Positions 48,694 to 61,960 of a stretch of 64,000 nucleotides of DNA are shown piece after piece. This DNA is from Edolisoma coerulescens (Eukaryota > Chordata > Aves > Passeriformes > Campephagidae). The position numbers and the translations under genes were made by a program. The notes under the pieces are model-generated. The model ran no database searches, was not told the DNA's origin, and saw nothing but the letters and a program-made list of their open reading frames with translations. How positions within the stretch are numbered: the first letter of the stretch is position 1; every line of letters begins with the position of its first letter. The stretch is taken from contig VWZW01004710.1 in the NCBI GenBank assembly GCA_013397115.1, positions 82,377 to 146,376 of the forward strand, read 5' to 3'.

Positions 48694-50828
48694 AGGCAGT
48701 CTTCGCCAAGGTCTCAAATCGAAACATGTATCTAACTCTATCTCTTCAAGCACAATGCTGTTTGTGTTCTCTGTCAGCACCTGCAAGCTTTCTATAACTC
48801 CGTTTCCCACACTCACTGATATTAATTTTTAATTTAGCAACTCAGGTCCTGGCACAGTACTGCTTTAAAAAAAATTCACCAGGTTTCAGCAAACTTTTTG
48901 ACATATAATGACAATATCCTGTCCCAAAGTCATGTTCTTCACTTTCTTCCCCACTTGAAAACTGATTGTTAACTTTGTTGAAATGGTTAATGTCACTAAG
49001 TTTCCCAGCAGCATAATAACAAATCTCACTAGGCAAATACAAGGGTCTTCTTTAGAAGAAATTTCTCTTTTCTCTTACTTATTGAGGAAAAATTATGCTT
49101 GAAGTATGTATCAATAATTTACTTCCACAGATATGAAGAAATACGTGCATACACATATAGCCATACGTATATATTCTCCTTTTTATTTCTTTGTAGGCAA
49201 AACAAAGACTCTGTTGAACACAGAGTAGCAAAAAATTCATAACTAGGAAGATAAACTTTTATGAACAGTTTGTGTAATTCACTTAATGGCTTATAGGTTG
49301 TAACACAACTCTTATGTCCTGACAAGCTGATACATCCTGTGAGTTCACACTATCTCAGTGAAGTTCAACTTTTAAATAAACATCTTAACCTTTTTGTTTT
49401 CTGCTCATGTTCCTAATTTTCCATCAGTCACTTAGCTCTTTTCATTTGGCCCCCGATCTCTCCCTATGTCACTACCATATCTGGAAGTTTGCAGGGACAA
49501 ACTACATCCCTGCTCATTCACAAAAGACTCAAGAGTTTCTTTCCATGCCCCAAATGTCAGTGAGATAACCTGCTTGGATTTACTATGTGTTTTTTCCCTG
49601 GAGATTTACAGAGACGCTGCACCAAAATGTAAAAAGTAAAAGCAATAAAAGGCAGAAGCATGACATAAGTAACTACCATGGGGGGGAACAGTCAGGGTGG
49701 TGCTGACATTTAGGTTTTCAGATTATCTGGATGTAGAGAATAGTAGCAATTTGCAATACACTCAGACTCCTGATCTAAAGATAACAACAAAAAACACACA
49801 AAACAAAACAAAACAAAATGCCACACAACTGTTTTCTGTGGGTTTGCCACCATTGGGAGCTACCGCATGGCATAAAGATATATGAGCCTCCAACGTGATC
49901 CTCACGTGGTTCCAAACAATGTCGCTGGTTATTGCATTGCAGACTCTTGTAGTGCAAAGGCCACATGACTCTGCTATTTGGACTAGCTTTAAAGAATCTC
50001 TACTGTGAGGTATACTATAGATACTATAATCTATTATGAAGGCACTCTATAACTTAAAAAGCAGATTTATGTGCTCCAAGAGTGCTTGAAAATTTTTCAG
50101 TGTATAATTTAGGTTTCCATTCCTTCTTTAGGGTAGAGCCACAGTTCACCCATCAGTTCTCTTCGGCTCACTGTCTTTATTTCTACTCTGCTTCATTAGA
50201 TTTTCTGTGAAAAATTCACCCAGTCTTCTGAAGATCATCTTTAAACTCCTGTATCTTTTGAGCTTTGAACTTTAGATTTTTAGGCTTTGAACTGCACACT
50301 GGCAAATGCTCATTCAAATTAATGGCATTCCTCAATATTTTTTCCCTGCTCTTCTGCTTACCTCGCTGGTTACATTTCTATTTTGACAGAAGTCCAGGCT
50401 TCACAAATACATGATTTGAGAACTGGAAAACATGGGTAGTCATCCTAGTCACTTTAACTCATTAGCATTGCCCAATTCTAGGAATATTGACATAGTAGCT
50501 TTCTAAGTATTATTATGGCATTATCTATATAATTAATGATGTCATTGCAAAACTGCTGAGTCAGAGAAGAGTAATGTTGTGGCAATTTTTCCTTGTTTCT
50601 TCCATTTAAGAAGGAAGAATTTGATTTTCCATGCTAGTCTCTTCTTTGCTTTCCACTGACAGAATCTGACCCAGTGATCCACAAATTAAGCTGCCAATTG
50701 CTGTTGAAGGTAAATTACAGAGCCCAAGGACAGGATTCACCTCATCAAGCTGTATATGTCTACAGTGTACGTACACACGCCTGAGCCACTCTCCTAAAAT
50801 CCTTTGTCAATCACTGAAGTTTTCTTCA
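48694..50828. other. Non-coding, single-copy-looking DNA
   Basis: AT-rich. No element, exon or RNA gene recognised. It includes an (AAAAC)n run at about 49796-49819. Confidence 0.5.
49796..49819. repeat. (AAAAC)n microsatellite
   Basis: Four AAAAC-type units following an ACACAC stretch. Confidence 0.75.
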
Positions 50829-50858
50829 CTGAGAAGTGCCTTCATAGGCACTTTTCAG
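50829..50858. repeat. Inverted repeat (12-bp stem, 6-nt loop)
   Basis: CTGAGAAGTGCC, loop TTCATA, GGCACTTTTCAG. Eleven Watson-Crick pairs and one G-T wobble. A compact, stable hairpin of 30 bases. Too short to be a pre-microRNA on its own, and not followed by the T run of a Pol III gene. Confidence 0.7.
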
Positions 50859-53800
50859 GTTTGATTGATCTGCCTTATTTTAGATATATATTTTCAGAAG
50901 AAATTAATCATGTCCAGGACACCACTGGCTAGTTTGATTAGATTGTCATAGATTAGACAGGAAAATCTCAGTGACTAACTCAGATTAAACGTCTCCATTT
51001 AGTCCTATGATTCACGTTCTGAGACATGCCAAACAAGCTGTTCAGATTCTTTGTGCCCACCTGGTTCCTTTCTTAATCTTTTTGTTACAAGTATCTTTTC
51101 TCTTTCATAGCTCTTCCATGTTAGATATCTTATAGATGTGTTTGGCAAAGGTAGCTGACCTCCTAAACGCCTGTATTGACTGAATTACTCAGATTACATT
51201 TCTTGTATTCTTGATGTGTGCACATTATATTTTCCAAGTAATTCTTTATTTTAATTAGTTCTGTCCGTATATTTCTTTAATTTGTCAAAACTGTCAGTAA
51301 GGCTTATCATACATATCCCCCTCTTTTGGCAGTGTTATTTTAGATAACTTCTTACAACTTCTAGAGGGCAGAAGCAATAGTAATTATTCTTAAGTAAATG
51401 AAGAAAATTCTGTTTTAGACGGATAGCCAAAATAAACCCTACAGATATTTTGGGAAATTTGATGGTGGTTCATCTGTTACCACCCGTTATCTAGCTTTGA
51501 GAAAGGTGAAGACTTTATGCAAGGCAATATGACAACATGAGCTTGATATTATGTCTTAGCTGAAAGTTTGATAGATGGGCTGTTCAGTTAAATCTATATC
51601 CAGAACACACGGAAATGCTTCTGATTCAGAGTAACTTGGACAAGAGGGAGAAGAAGGAAGACAGGAATGACACATGGAGAGAAAAAAAAGTATATTAGTT
51701 TAGAGTTTATATGTTTTACATACTTACATGACTTTGAATAAAGGGCATGTTTTTTATTAAATATACAGGTCTAAAGGTTTGTGGATCAGGTGAGAAGTCC
51801 ATTTTCTTTTTCTTTATTACACCATGCTAAATAAGAACTACTAAAAGTGCTTCAAGGAAAATGCCAGCTGAAAAAAATGTAAGTAGATAAAATAACAGAA
51901 GACTTTACATTCTTTATTGACTGTATACATTCACATGAACATGATAGCTATCGTACAGGGAATTATGAAGAGTAAGGACAGGATCAGGAACTGTCATCTG
52001 GATAGTAACATAAAAAGTACGTAACAAAACTCTAAAGAAATATGCTTCTAACTGAATTTTCCCAGTTTTCTTAATGGTATTCTGCCTAGAATAGTAATTC
52101 TTGGGCAAAAGTCCAAACATGCATTTCAGTCAGTCTCACAACTCTCCTGTGAAAGTTTGGCTATAAAACTGGGTGTAATACAGCTTTGCACGCTGTCATT
52201 ATCTTTATTGACCGAAAATACAGGACATAACTCCTTAGATTTTTGAGACACATTTTAATTTATTTTATTGCTGACCAAGAATTTTAGTAAGTCATTATAA
52301 ATGTCCATTTTCAATTTCTGCTAGTGCAATTGATGTGATTTCATATAGAGTCATGGGATCTTTAAGTCTTATAAATGCACAGATTTATGGAACTCTAGTC
52401 CATTGCTAGTGAAATGAAAATAGCTCTTGCTCCTGCACCAGTTGCTCCTCATGGGAATTCAAACTTCAAACTCATTGTGACCTGCCCACAAAAGTCCATC
52501 TTGATATTGTAAATGGGCAGGGTGGGAACGGGTTCCCTAAATTGTCTCAGTTACCCTGCTGGTTTAAACTGATAACAGTAACTAAATCTGGTAACAGCAG
52601 ATTTATGTTTCTGGGCCAAATCATGATGATTTTACTTAATTTATTTCTGTTCAAGTGAACCCCAGCTGAAATTATTGTGGATTTGACTAAGTGATGATAG
52701 GACTAGGTGGAGCAAGTGGCTGAATCAGTGTATTTCAAGAATTTTGGGGGATGGGGGGGGCATAGTTGTTTTTTGCATATGTAGAATAAAAAGTTGACAG
52801 CACACTCTTTTCCTTCACATACTTCTTGGGTTTTGCTGCGCTGTTATGAAAGTCTGTGTCACATAAACACCCCTTTCCCCCTTAGTAACACGACAGCTAA
52901 CTATTTGTTACGAGTGAAATAAGCAATAGCTGCTTGAAGTGCTCAAGCTGTTCATATTTAGAAATATGTGAGGGGATACCACAGCAGAGGATATGTCTTC
53001 TCTTCCTCCTCATCATGCCAAGCTTTCTTTCAAATACCACATATTACTCATCAGAAAGGTATTAGAGTGCATTTTAAATCCTTCCATTAGTGTCAGAATA
53101 TTTACTATGCAATGCTCAGATTTCCACCATCGCATGCCTGTGCTCAAAATTGTGAAAAAAGTGATGATGCCATTACACTTCCTCAGCCCATTCTCCTTTT
53201 CTTTCATCACCTTTTATTTTCAGTTCTTTATTTCATTTCATTTTGTTAGAATTTCTCACGCAGATTCGGACTCTTTCACTCACAGGTGGTGAGAGGTACC
53301 AGTTAAAGAGCTCATTAGGGGGAAATCTACTGTCACTGGAAGTTCGTGGCACACCTCTTGATGTCTTCCCTGCACACTGAAGGTAATGAGAATTGAGGGG
53401 GTATGCACCACTCTGATCTCCTTCCTTATCATCAGTGGATGTGGGTAAAGCAATTTTGGAAACCATACTGTGCATTTTTGGGGGAGGCAAGAATGAATAA
53501 TTTAAAGCTTTTTCCTTTGGCTTTGCTCTGAACACTGTTTTAAGAATATACGTGAGAACTAGTGGTAAACTAAGGAAATGCAACACATCTTAAAAGAGTT
53601 TCCCTTTATTCAAACCATTTGCTATTTCTGTGCCAGACAGACTCTCAGGGCAATAGGGTGTCAAAAGAAAGCCTGTCTGCATGTCCAAATTATTCCCAAA
53701 GCTCTGAGAATTGGCTGGGGTGGAGCAGAGTGGGGCCATGTGCAGCTGATACTGACCATGGAAACAGTGACTGACCAGGGAATATGCTTTACCTGCATCT

Positions 53801-56800
53801 CCCATTAGGGAAACATGAGGCAGCTGGAGCTCATGCAGCCTCACTTTGGCTGAGCTGATGCTTTCTTGATGGAGCTGCATGTTCATTGAAGTTAATGGCA
53901 TTAACTAAATGGGGTTAAATTTCTTGCTTTTTCATCTCTCAGCACACCTGTGCAAGACCAGACACAGTTTAGTGCTTATTACTGAAAGCTTATTTTCTGA
54001 GAAATTACCAAGATACAGTGTAAAAAGAAACCTAAAACTGATACTCAGATTTTTTTTTTAGACCTCTTCTTTTCACAGATTCCTTCAGCGTCAATTTCAA
54101 TTTAGATGCTAATCTCATTTTTGCTTTTTGGGGGAGTGTGAATTGAAACCTGTGTGATTTGAAGCATAACATGAGGGCGCACGTTATATTAAGCTCCTAT
54201 TATAGAGTGGATCATATCAACATAAACAGCATCTATCAGGGTCTTGGAAAAGTGCTGCAGGAACATTTCACATGACACTTTAAAGAGAGTCTAGATGGGG
54301 GAAGATCTTAAGTTTCTTTTGCTTAAACTACCACTGCAAAACAGAAGAAGAAAAAGGGAGGGAAAGGGGGCAAAAGCAAAACAAAAAAATCAAAATGAAT
54401 GGAGTAAATAAATTACTGCCCTAAAATGGAAGATAAAACAGCTTGCCAAATATAAGATAGGGTAAAATCTTGCTTTTTTGGATAGATCAAAGAAAATTAA
54501 AATTAATTCCAGTGTTTTCTGCAAATTGTTTTAGATTTGCACTAGTCTAGGTGACAGATGGAATTAGTCAGGCTTTACATCAGTTGCACTGAGAGCAGAA
54601 TTTGTCTCCGTAACACTACAAGAGGGTGGGCTGACTTTCAGTGCAAAGAATCCTCCTATGGATCCAATGTTTTTCCTCCTTTGTTTGTCCTTAGCTCTTC
54701 ATATTAGTTTTAAATTCCCTTTATTCACTCTCTTTCTTTTTCTTACCTAGTCTGTGTAAAAGATTCTGAATCATGCTTCATTATCAGTTTCCACTCCCAC
54801 ATTTTAGATTTATTTTTACAACCCTCCTACCTTTGCAGTAATTCTTCGCAACACTGTTCTCACAATGCCAATATCTGCTGCTTCCTATCCCTCAGGCCCT
54901 CACTGTCGTACCAAACACTGTTTGGCCTTTTACTTGAACAAAAATGCTAGCACACTATAACAAGCTGAGGTGCACAAGTTCTTCTCTTATACTGATTTTA
55001 CTGACTTTTTGATGCAGCTATTATCTCAGTTAATAAATTTTTCTAAAGCCTTTCCATCATAAGGAAATCTGTGCTGCCCTTCCAAGAGTGTATGAAGTCA
55101 CCACATTGCCTTTTGGTCCTATTTTCAACAAGAAGTAATACTGCTAAGTGAAATATCATTTTCTGTCAGAAAGCTCACTTTAGCCAGCCAAGATGTCACA
55201 ACATAAACTTTAAAATCTTCTTAAACTTTTTTCCCTATCTTCCTATCAACCCTGTTTTACCTAAAGCACACAACAGCTTAGTCATTTGGCAAGCACCACT
55301 CCACAGACTGCCCATGAAAACATAACATTAGCTGTGAAGGGGTTTACACACGGCATGTGCAAACCCATTCAAAGAGAGTAGAAGACAACAAAGCTTCTGA
55401 TTTCAAGGAAAGTGCTATGGTTTGCTGCTCCAATCTATGCAGAGTTCTAACACAAGGCTGTCTTGCAGTTGCAAACATTTATAGCCCTCTGCATTCCCTA
55501 AGAATGACTATTATTTCTAATTGGAAAGCACAGCTTTGTGACTACAGAGTTAAACAGGAATTAAAAAGCAGGTTGCTCTTCACAGTTTTTCCTCTATCTC
55601 CCTTGTGGACAGTGAATAAATCATCTTCCTTTCCTGTTCTTCAGTTTCTTTTCTTGTACAGTGCACTCTGGATATTTTCATGGTTAGTACTCCATATTTA
55701 TGGCATGAATTGCTTGTGTACAGAGCCTGCAGTAAGTTTTAATCAGGTACATGCATTAGCACACACAGAAAAAGCCTACTGTTCACCTTGAGAAAATATG
55801 TATTTTCTTATGCAGAGTGCATGTTACTTTATTCAAGGCATAAGTAGACACCATTGCAGTAACTATTCTGTCATTTCCATTGACTGAAGTTTCAAGTCTA
55901 TATCCACTGCAATCACACTGTTTTGTTTTGCAAAAACAAAAGAGAGGAAATTGCCACAATCTGCTTCTGACCCGACTTTAACTGACCATAAATTGTATTT
56001 GCACCTTCTGAACTACTGTGACTTTCCATCTGCATGTGGTTTTGGCTGTTTTTCCCTAGATAAAACTATTACACTTTGTACAGCACTTGTATTTTGAAAA
56101 AGAACAAACACAACTACATCAAAGAAGAAAAGGAGGGAGATGATGTGTCTGGTAAGGCAGAGAAATTACTAATTCTTTCTTTTGGTAAGACTTGTTCCCA
56201 CTGTGTCCCAAGCAGTCCTTCGCACACAGCAAACTGAAAATGTGATGATAGCATGTGCCAGCATTTGGATGTAATAATAAGAGTGAAGATGAGGTGGCAC
56301 ATGCTTCAGCATATGTTAGCAGGCAAACGTTGTCCCCTGGCTCTATGAAGTGTTTGAATGCTGCCTGTAGCTTTTCCAGGAGCTCACGTTCAGATGCTTC
56401 CAGTGTTATTTGTAAAACAGAATGCTCTGCAGGGAGGCCTTCAGCAATGGTCAGATGCAGACCTCAAGGGATACAGAATAAACATAGGAACACACAGTGG
56501 GTTTAGCACGTTGTTATGCAGTCTGCTTAAAGAGAGTTTCAGAGAGAAGTTCCTGCTTCATCAAGTTTCACCTTTTAGATAATTGTAGATATGTAAATAT
56601 CTCATTCCTTCATCTGAGGTGTGTTTTCACAGCATGAGATGCTGGCACAGTGCTGTGGCATCTTGTTAACAGGCAAGGTTACTGCGTCAGCTAACAGCTG
56701 AGTTCCAGGAACATCTTAGTACAGTTCAATGAAATCACACAAACCATTCGCCTGGGCCTTGTAAGGAATGCACAGACATAAACTGTATCACATAAACTTT

Positions 56801-56882
56801 GAAGTGAAACCTTTGCAACTAGCAATGATTGGATGATAAGATTGTTTCTCAGTAAAGTTTGACGTTTTAACTATTTTTGCAA
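50859..56882. other. Non-coding, single-copy-looking DNA
   Basis: Open frames include 117 codons (53233-53586, minus), 103 codons (53590-53901, minus) and 144 codons (55357-55791, plus). None shows a recognisable domain, and the longest is within chance expectation. A purine-rich patch lies at about 54343-54380. No repeat family recognised. Confidence 0.5.
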
Positions 56883-57077
56883 TGTGGGGTTTTTTGGGTG
56901 TTTGAGGTTTTGGGTTGTGTTCAGGGTTGTTAGTTTTCTTTTTGTTATTGGGTTTTTTGCGGGGGGTTGTGGCTTTTTGTTTTGGGGGCATTTTTTGTGT
57001 TCGCTTTGTGGTTTTTTGGTTGTTTGGTATGGGTTGGGTTGAGTGTTTGTTTGTTTATTTGTTTGTTTTATTTTGGT
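56883..57077 (+). repeat. G/T-rich, strand-asymmetric low-complexity tract
   Basis: About 195 bp in which G and T make up nearly 90% of the plus strand. It has many G3-G6 runs separated by T runs, and ends in GTTT units (57047-57070). Several G-runs could form quadruplexes, although many loops are longer than seven bases. Frames on either strand through it (Phe/Val/Gly-rich on plus; Lys/Pro/Thr/Asn-rich on minus) are compositional artefacts. Confidence 0.85.
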
Positions 57078-59089
57078 CTGTACTTAGATTTGTCAGTAAA
57101 ACAGACTCTTCTCACAGTGGTTTTGTCCTGACTGACTGACCGACTCTAAGGACCACTGGCAACATAAGAGGGCCATTCATGAGAATTTTAAAACAAACTC
57201 TTAATCTGAAACAGATAACCCTGTTTTGAAAAGATATCTAATCCAAAGAAGAAAACTCAAGAGAGAATCCGTCAACACGAGTAAGAATATCTATAACTCC
57301 TGTAGAAGTCAAGAAAGACATGCACATGTTCATCCAAGGAAAATCTCACTGTATTAAACCACTTTTAAGGGGACATTCATGCATTTGCATTTAAATTCAG
57401 TAGAGCTGTAGGAAGCTCTGTCTCCCAGGATTTGCCTTGGCCTGAAATGAATTTACATGGAAAAAATGTTTACTGAGAAACAGGAAACATCTTAGATGTT
57501 GATTTAGATAAATTTTCCAGAAAATAAGCATTTAATAAGCATGTTCTTAATAGAAAAGGCTGTAGAAGAAACTGCATGTAGCTTCTAAAAGCTCTCACCT
57601 AGATTTGGAAAACACAAGCACAGCAGAGAAAAAAAGACAAGCCATGATAACAGAACTTCCTAGAAATACCTTGACTCTGGAGAACACAAGCAACCAAAAT
57701 TCCTACAGGTAACTGTATCAAAGAGTGAAGCTTCAGTGCATGTAACACCCTCAATGCTGGACAGTCAACCAGCACAGCAGTAGTTTTCCTGTTTCCGTGA
57801 AACACCTTTGCTACACGTAGATCTGCTAATACCTACTAAGGAGCCCACAACACCTACAAGTTTTCTTGATGTCACTGTCAGAAGGGAGCCTTTTGCAAAG
57901 GATTCTTACCCATTTACTCATTTTCTTCATCTCTCTATCCCATTTGTCATGTGGGAAAGGCATTTAATTTTTTTTCATATGCCTACTAGTGTTAATAGAG
58001 CTGAATCAATTAAAGCAGATTATAGCTTTCTAATCCTTCAAACAAGAGGAAAGACACAAATTATTGTTATTTTCTAGATGATGTAATTCAGATGTATATG
58101 ACATAATACAGGTGTATATATATTGCTGCACTCCTATTTCAGTCAAACACTTCATCTATGTTATAAGAACCATCTACAACTCAAACCAGGTACGAACAAC
58201 AAGTTTTAGCAGCAGGCAAAGAGCAATATAACCTCTGTTTTGCAGGACCACACAAACATTTGCTATGTGTGTTCAACAGCAAAAAGAGCAATACTCTCAT
58301 AGCTTGGTTCTGGGCCTCTGTTTTGGTCTGGATTACACTAGGTTGTGCTTTTGGTCATTATTCAGGAGGTACCCACACTTAATTATCTGTCTCCTTCTTC
58401 AACAAGATGGAAGTTGCAGGACTGTCTGATTACTTCAATGACATTCCCATTTGAAGACCTGCACTTTTATGAAATTGAACCTCATTAAATCAAAGGTCCT
58501 TTTCTATGTTACACTGTTATATATCAACTCCCTTCACTGCAGGCACTTTCATTTGATGTTACTTTTATTCCAATTTAATGCACTGTGAGTGTCAGAGCAG
58601 TCCTGCCATCTGACATTATTTTTGACAAAGTTCCATTTTATCATTTGCAAATTCTTGGCATGTTAAAAGCTCCAGTTGATTGAACATCCCAAAAGGAAGG
58701 AGGCAGGTAAAAGCAGAAAGAGTGAGAAGATGAGATATGAAAATCCTTACACTCATGTTTATTTCACAGATTAATTATTGCAAGTAATTTGATTTCCAAG
58801 GATTTATGAGGTCAGCTGTACTTGCTGTAATTTATTTAGAACATAACTTCCAGATTTCAAATCGGCATCAGCCCCGCCTAACATATTACTTCCAGCCTCT
58901 TTTTTTTTCTATTTCACATGATAAATATTTTGATGTAAAGTTCTGTAGCTAATTTTAAATGATCCTTTTACAGAAGATATTGCTGCTTGTTTTATCTGGC
59001 ACTATTGCCCAAACACATCTTAAAGAGATGTTGAAATAATTAGGCTGAAAAGAATTAAATTTTTAAGTATCACTCAGTTCTAAAGTTGT
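57078..59089. other. Non-coding, single-copy-looking DNA
   Basis: AT-rich sequence up to the left edge of the antisense CR1. Nothing recognisable; open frames do not exceed 89 codons. Confidence 0.5.
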
Positions 59090-61960
59090 TGAGAGGTACT
59101 TCAGCAGATCATTGAGTCTAAACTTCCTGCTCAAACAGGGTGAGCTACAGTGGTTTCCTGAGAGCTGTGTCCTGTTAGATTTTGAATATCTCCAAGGATG
59201 GAGACTCCACATTCTCTGGGCAAACTGTCCCACAAACCAGTCTTGCAGTGGAAAAAAAAGAAAACAACCTACCCACCCCCTGGAAAAACCCAACCCACCT
59301 TTTCCCTATGTTCCAATGAAATTTCTTGTATTTTTCCCTATGTCCATTGCCTCTTGTCTTACTCCTGTCACTTTTTCATCTTTGAGGTCCTTTGCTGGGC
59401 TTGCTCCAGTCTTTTGATGTCTCACTTGTGCCAGGGAGCCCAGCATAGGACCCAGTAATCCAGATGAATACAGGGAAAGTATCACCTCCCTCTACCTGCA
59501 AGCAGTGGTCTGCCTCATGCAGCTCTTAATGCTTTTGACCTTCTCTTTTTCCACAAAAGCACATTGCTGGCTCATGGCAAGTTCGGTGTACACCAGGTCA
59601 AGTCATTTTCTGCCACACTGATTTCCAGCTGATCAACCCCCAACCTCTCCTGATGAGGGGGATTAATCTTGTCCACATGCAGAATTTTGCTCTTACCTTT
59701 GTTGAAATTCATGAGGTTGTTGCTAGTCCATTTCTTGTCCAGGCACCTCCAAGTTGCAACAGACCCATCTGGTCTATCAACCACTCTTCTCACACTTTTT
59801 GAGGGAACATTCTGTCCCATCATCCAAGTCACTAAAAATTATGTTCAACAGTACTTACCCCAGTTTTGATCCCTGGGGTACTTCACTAGTAACTGGCCCC
59901 AGTCTGAAACTCGTGTTCTGTTCAAAACAATGAGAGCCAGTTTTCAATCCACCTCACTGCCCGTATATCTAGCCCACATTACATCAGTTTGCCAGTGAGA
60001 ATGTTACAGGAAATAGAGTTGAAAACCTTGCTAAAGGCAAGATGAACAGCATCCAATGCTTTCCCCTCATCCACCATGACAGTCACCTCATCATAGAAGT
60101 CTATGAAGTTCATCACGCATGATTTCCCCTTCATAAATCCCTGCTAATGACTTCAAATTACTTTCTTGTCCTTCATGTGTTGGGAAATGTTTTTGAAGAG
60201 GATTCAGTCCATTGCTTTCCTTCAGATAAAGGAGAGACTGACTGGCCTCCGTTGCACTGGATCCTCCTTCGTTTCCTTCAGGAAGGCAGGACTGGCAATT
60301 GCTTTCTTCCAGTGTGCAGGAATCTCCCTTACTTGCCACAGACTTTCAAAGCTGATCAAGGTTGCTCTTGCAGTGAAATGGGTCAGCTCCCTTAGAACTC
60401 AGGGGTGCATTCCATCAGGTTCTAGGGGCTTATGTATGTCCAGTTTTGTTTAAATGTGCTTGGGTAGATTCTTGTTGCCCTGGAATTCCTGAAGGCAGGT
60501 CTTACCAGTAAAGACCAAGGTGAGAGTGTCAAAGACTTCTTTGGCCTTTTCCAGGTCTGTTGTGATGAGAAGCCCTTTCCCCTTCAGCAACACTCCCATA
60601 CTTTTCTTCTACTTCCTTCTGCTGCCTATGCATGTGCATTTCCTGCACTTCACACGTTTCATCAGGTTTAACTCCAGAAGGGCTTTGGTTTTCCTAACCC
60701 AATACCTTCATGGTGGTCCAGTGTTTATTTGTCCCAGGGTACTTTTTCTCTGCTTCAACCTTTTGCACTCTTCCTTAATGTTTGAGTTCATTCAGAAGCT
60801 CCTTGATCATCCATGAAGTCCTCCTGTCTGTCAAAATGGACCTTTCTTGATCTTGGAGGAGGCAAACCTTGAAAATCAATCAGTTCTCCTGGACACCTCT
60901 CCAGGACTGCAACCCATGAGATTCTTCTAAGCAGATTTCTGAACAGTCTGAAGAATCTTTCCAAAAGTCCAAGCTGTGACCCTACCTTTTTTTTTCTGTT
61001 TCCATCTTTCAGGTTCGTTAACACCTCATGGACACCACAGCCTGTTCCTGAGGTTTATATCCTGGCCAATTCTTCCTTGTTTGTATGAGGTCCAGTGGAG
61101 GACCTCCTCTCATTGGCTCCCTGATCACCTGTGTCAGGAAAGTGCCTTCAATGCACTTCCAAAATGGCTTGGATTTCCCATGCACTGCTGTATTGTCCTT
61201 GCGACATATTGGTGGGCTTCAAGTCTCTCATGAAGCACAGGGCCTGTGAACATAAGGACTCTTCCAGATGTGTTGAGAAAGCCTCATCTACATTTTCTGC
61301 CTAGTAAGGCAGCCTGTGGCACCCACCACATTGTCATCCATGTGGTTTGCAACTAATGCTTACCCATCAGCTCTCCCCAGCTCATTGCTCATCTGCAGAC
61401 ACGCGCCCCATTGCAGTCTCATGTAAAAGGTGGTCCCCTCACGCTGCTCCAGCCAGTCCTTCCTTAATAGCTCTACCCACCACAGTACTCCAGTTGTGTG
61501 AGCTATCCCAACAAATCTCCAATGAGACTATAACTCTCTAACTGCACATAGACCTTTAAGTCCTCCAGTTTGTCCCATTCAGAGAGGCAGTAAGTCATCC
61601 TGATTTCCCAGGTAATGGGAAATGGTAGGTAATGGGAGCCTTCCCTACAGTTCTGCCTGGTAGGCACTTCCCTATATACGTGGGGACATTTGTGTGGGGC
61701 TAACTTCTACCCTCGTCTGTTGATTACTACATCCCTTGTGTTTATATCAACCTACACCCTAACCTTGTTCATCGCTTACTCATATTGCTGCTGGTCTTCC
61801 TCCCCCATTTCTAATTCAAACATTTCCTCACCAGGCTGGCCAGCCAGCTGGCAGAATGCTTTTTGTTCTGCTTGATCAGATGGATCTCATCTCTCACAAG
61901 CAATCCTCAATCCTCACAGGGGGTCCTTGGTTATCTGAAACAAAACCATGCTGTCATCAA
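59090..61960 (-). mobile_element. Long antisense CR1 LINE (much of ORF2 and 3' UTR)
   Basis: About 2.87 kb that reads as CR1 on the minus strand over its whole length. In element order: the 5' side with endonuclease sequence (61960 to about 61000), linker, RT (about 60500-59700), ORF2 C-terminus (about 59700-59450) and 3' UTR (to about 59090). Many CR1 hallmarks are visible on the plus strand as reverse complement, for example 'TGAATATCTCCAAGGATGGA' near 59180 and 'GGTCCAGTGGAGGACCTCCT' near 61090. The terminal ATTCTATG-like repeats expected at 59090 are not clear. The 5' end of the full element (5' UTR and ORF1) is absent, as is usual for truncated copies. It is the longest element here but has many indels and stops. 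Confidence 0.93.
59572..61950 (-). pseudogene. Decayed CR1 ORF2 (endonuclease and RT)
   Basis: Broken ORF2 of the antisense CR1. The endonuclease motif normally reading GDFNHPDI is changed to RDLKPTNM near 61220. RT motif A, normally LDFSKAFDT, reads LAFSKVFNS near 60020-60050, so the catalytic aspartate is lost. Motif B is still recognisable as SEVPQGSKLG near 59865-59895 but is followed directly by a stop. Motif C (FADD) is lost through a small deletion near 59790. The longest intact stretch (59572-59832) covers the segment after the palm, with 'LMNFNKGKSKILHVDK' matching the CR1 'FNKGKCRVLHLGR' region. It cannot act in retrotransposition. Confidence 0.88.

Noticed and set aside
48532..48832. 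Open frames crossing the N gap
   Set aside because: The middle is undetermined sequence, so the frames are meaningless.
52746..52760. G5-AT-G8 run
   Set aside because: Only two G runs nearby; not a convincing quadruplex or feature beyond a homopolymer.
55357..55791. 144-codon plus-strand open frame
   Set aside because: No recognised family, hydrophobic patches come from T-rich DNA, and the length is within chance expectation.
55921..55941. TTTTGTTTT-GCA-AAAACAAAA inverted repeat
   Set aside because: Low-complexity A/T arms; such pairs are frequent by chance in AT-rich DNA.
56788..57139. Low-complexity frames on both strands (Lys/Pro/Asn-rich and Phe/Val/Gly-rich)
   Set aside because: Produced by the G/T-rich tract; not proteins.
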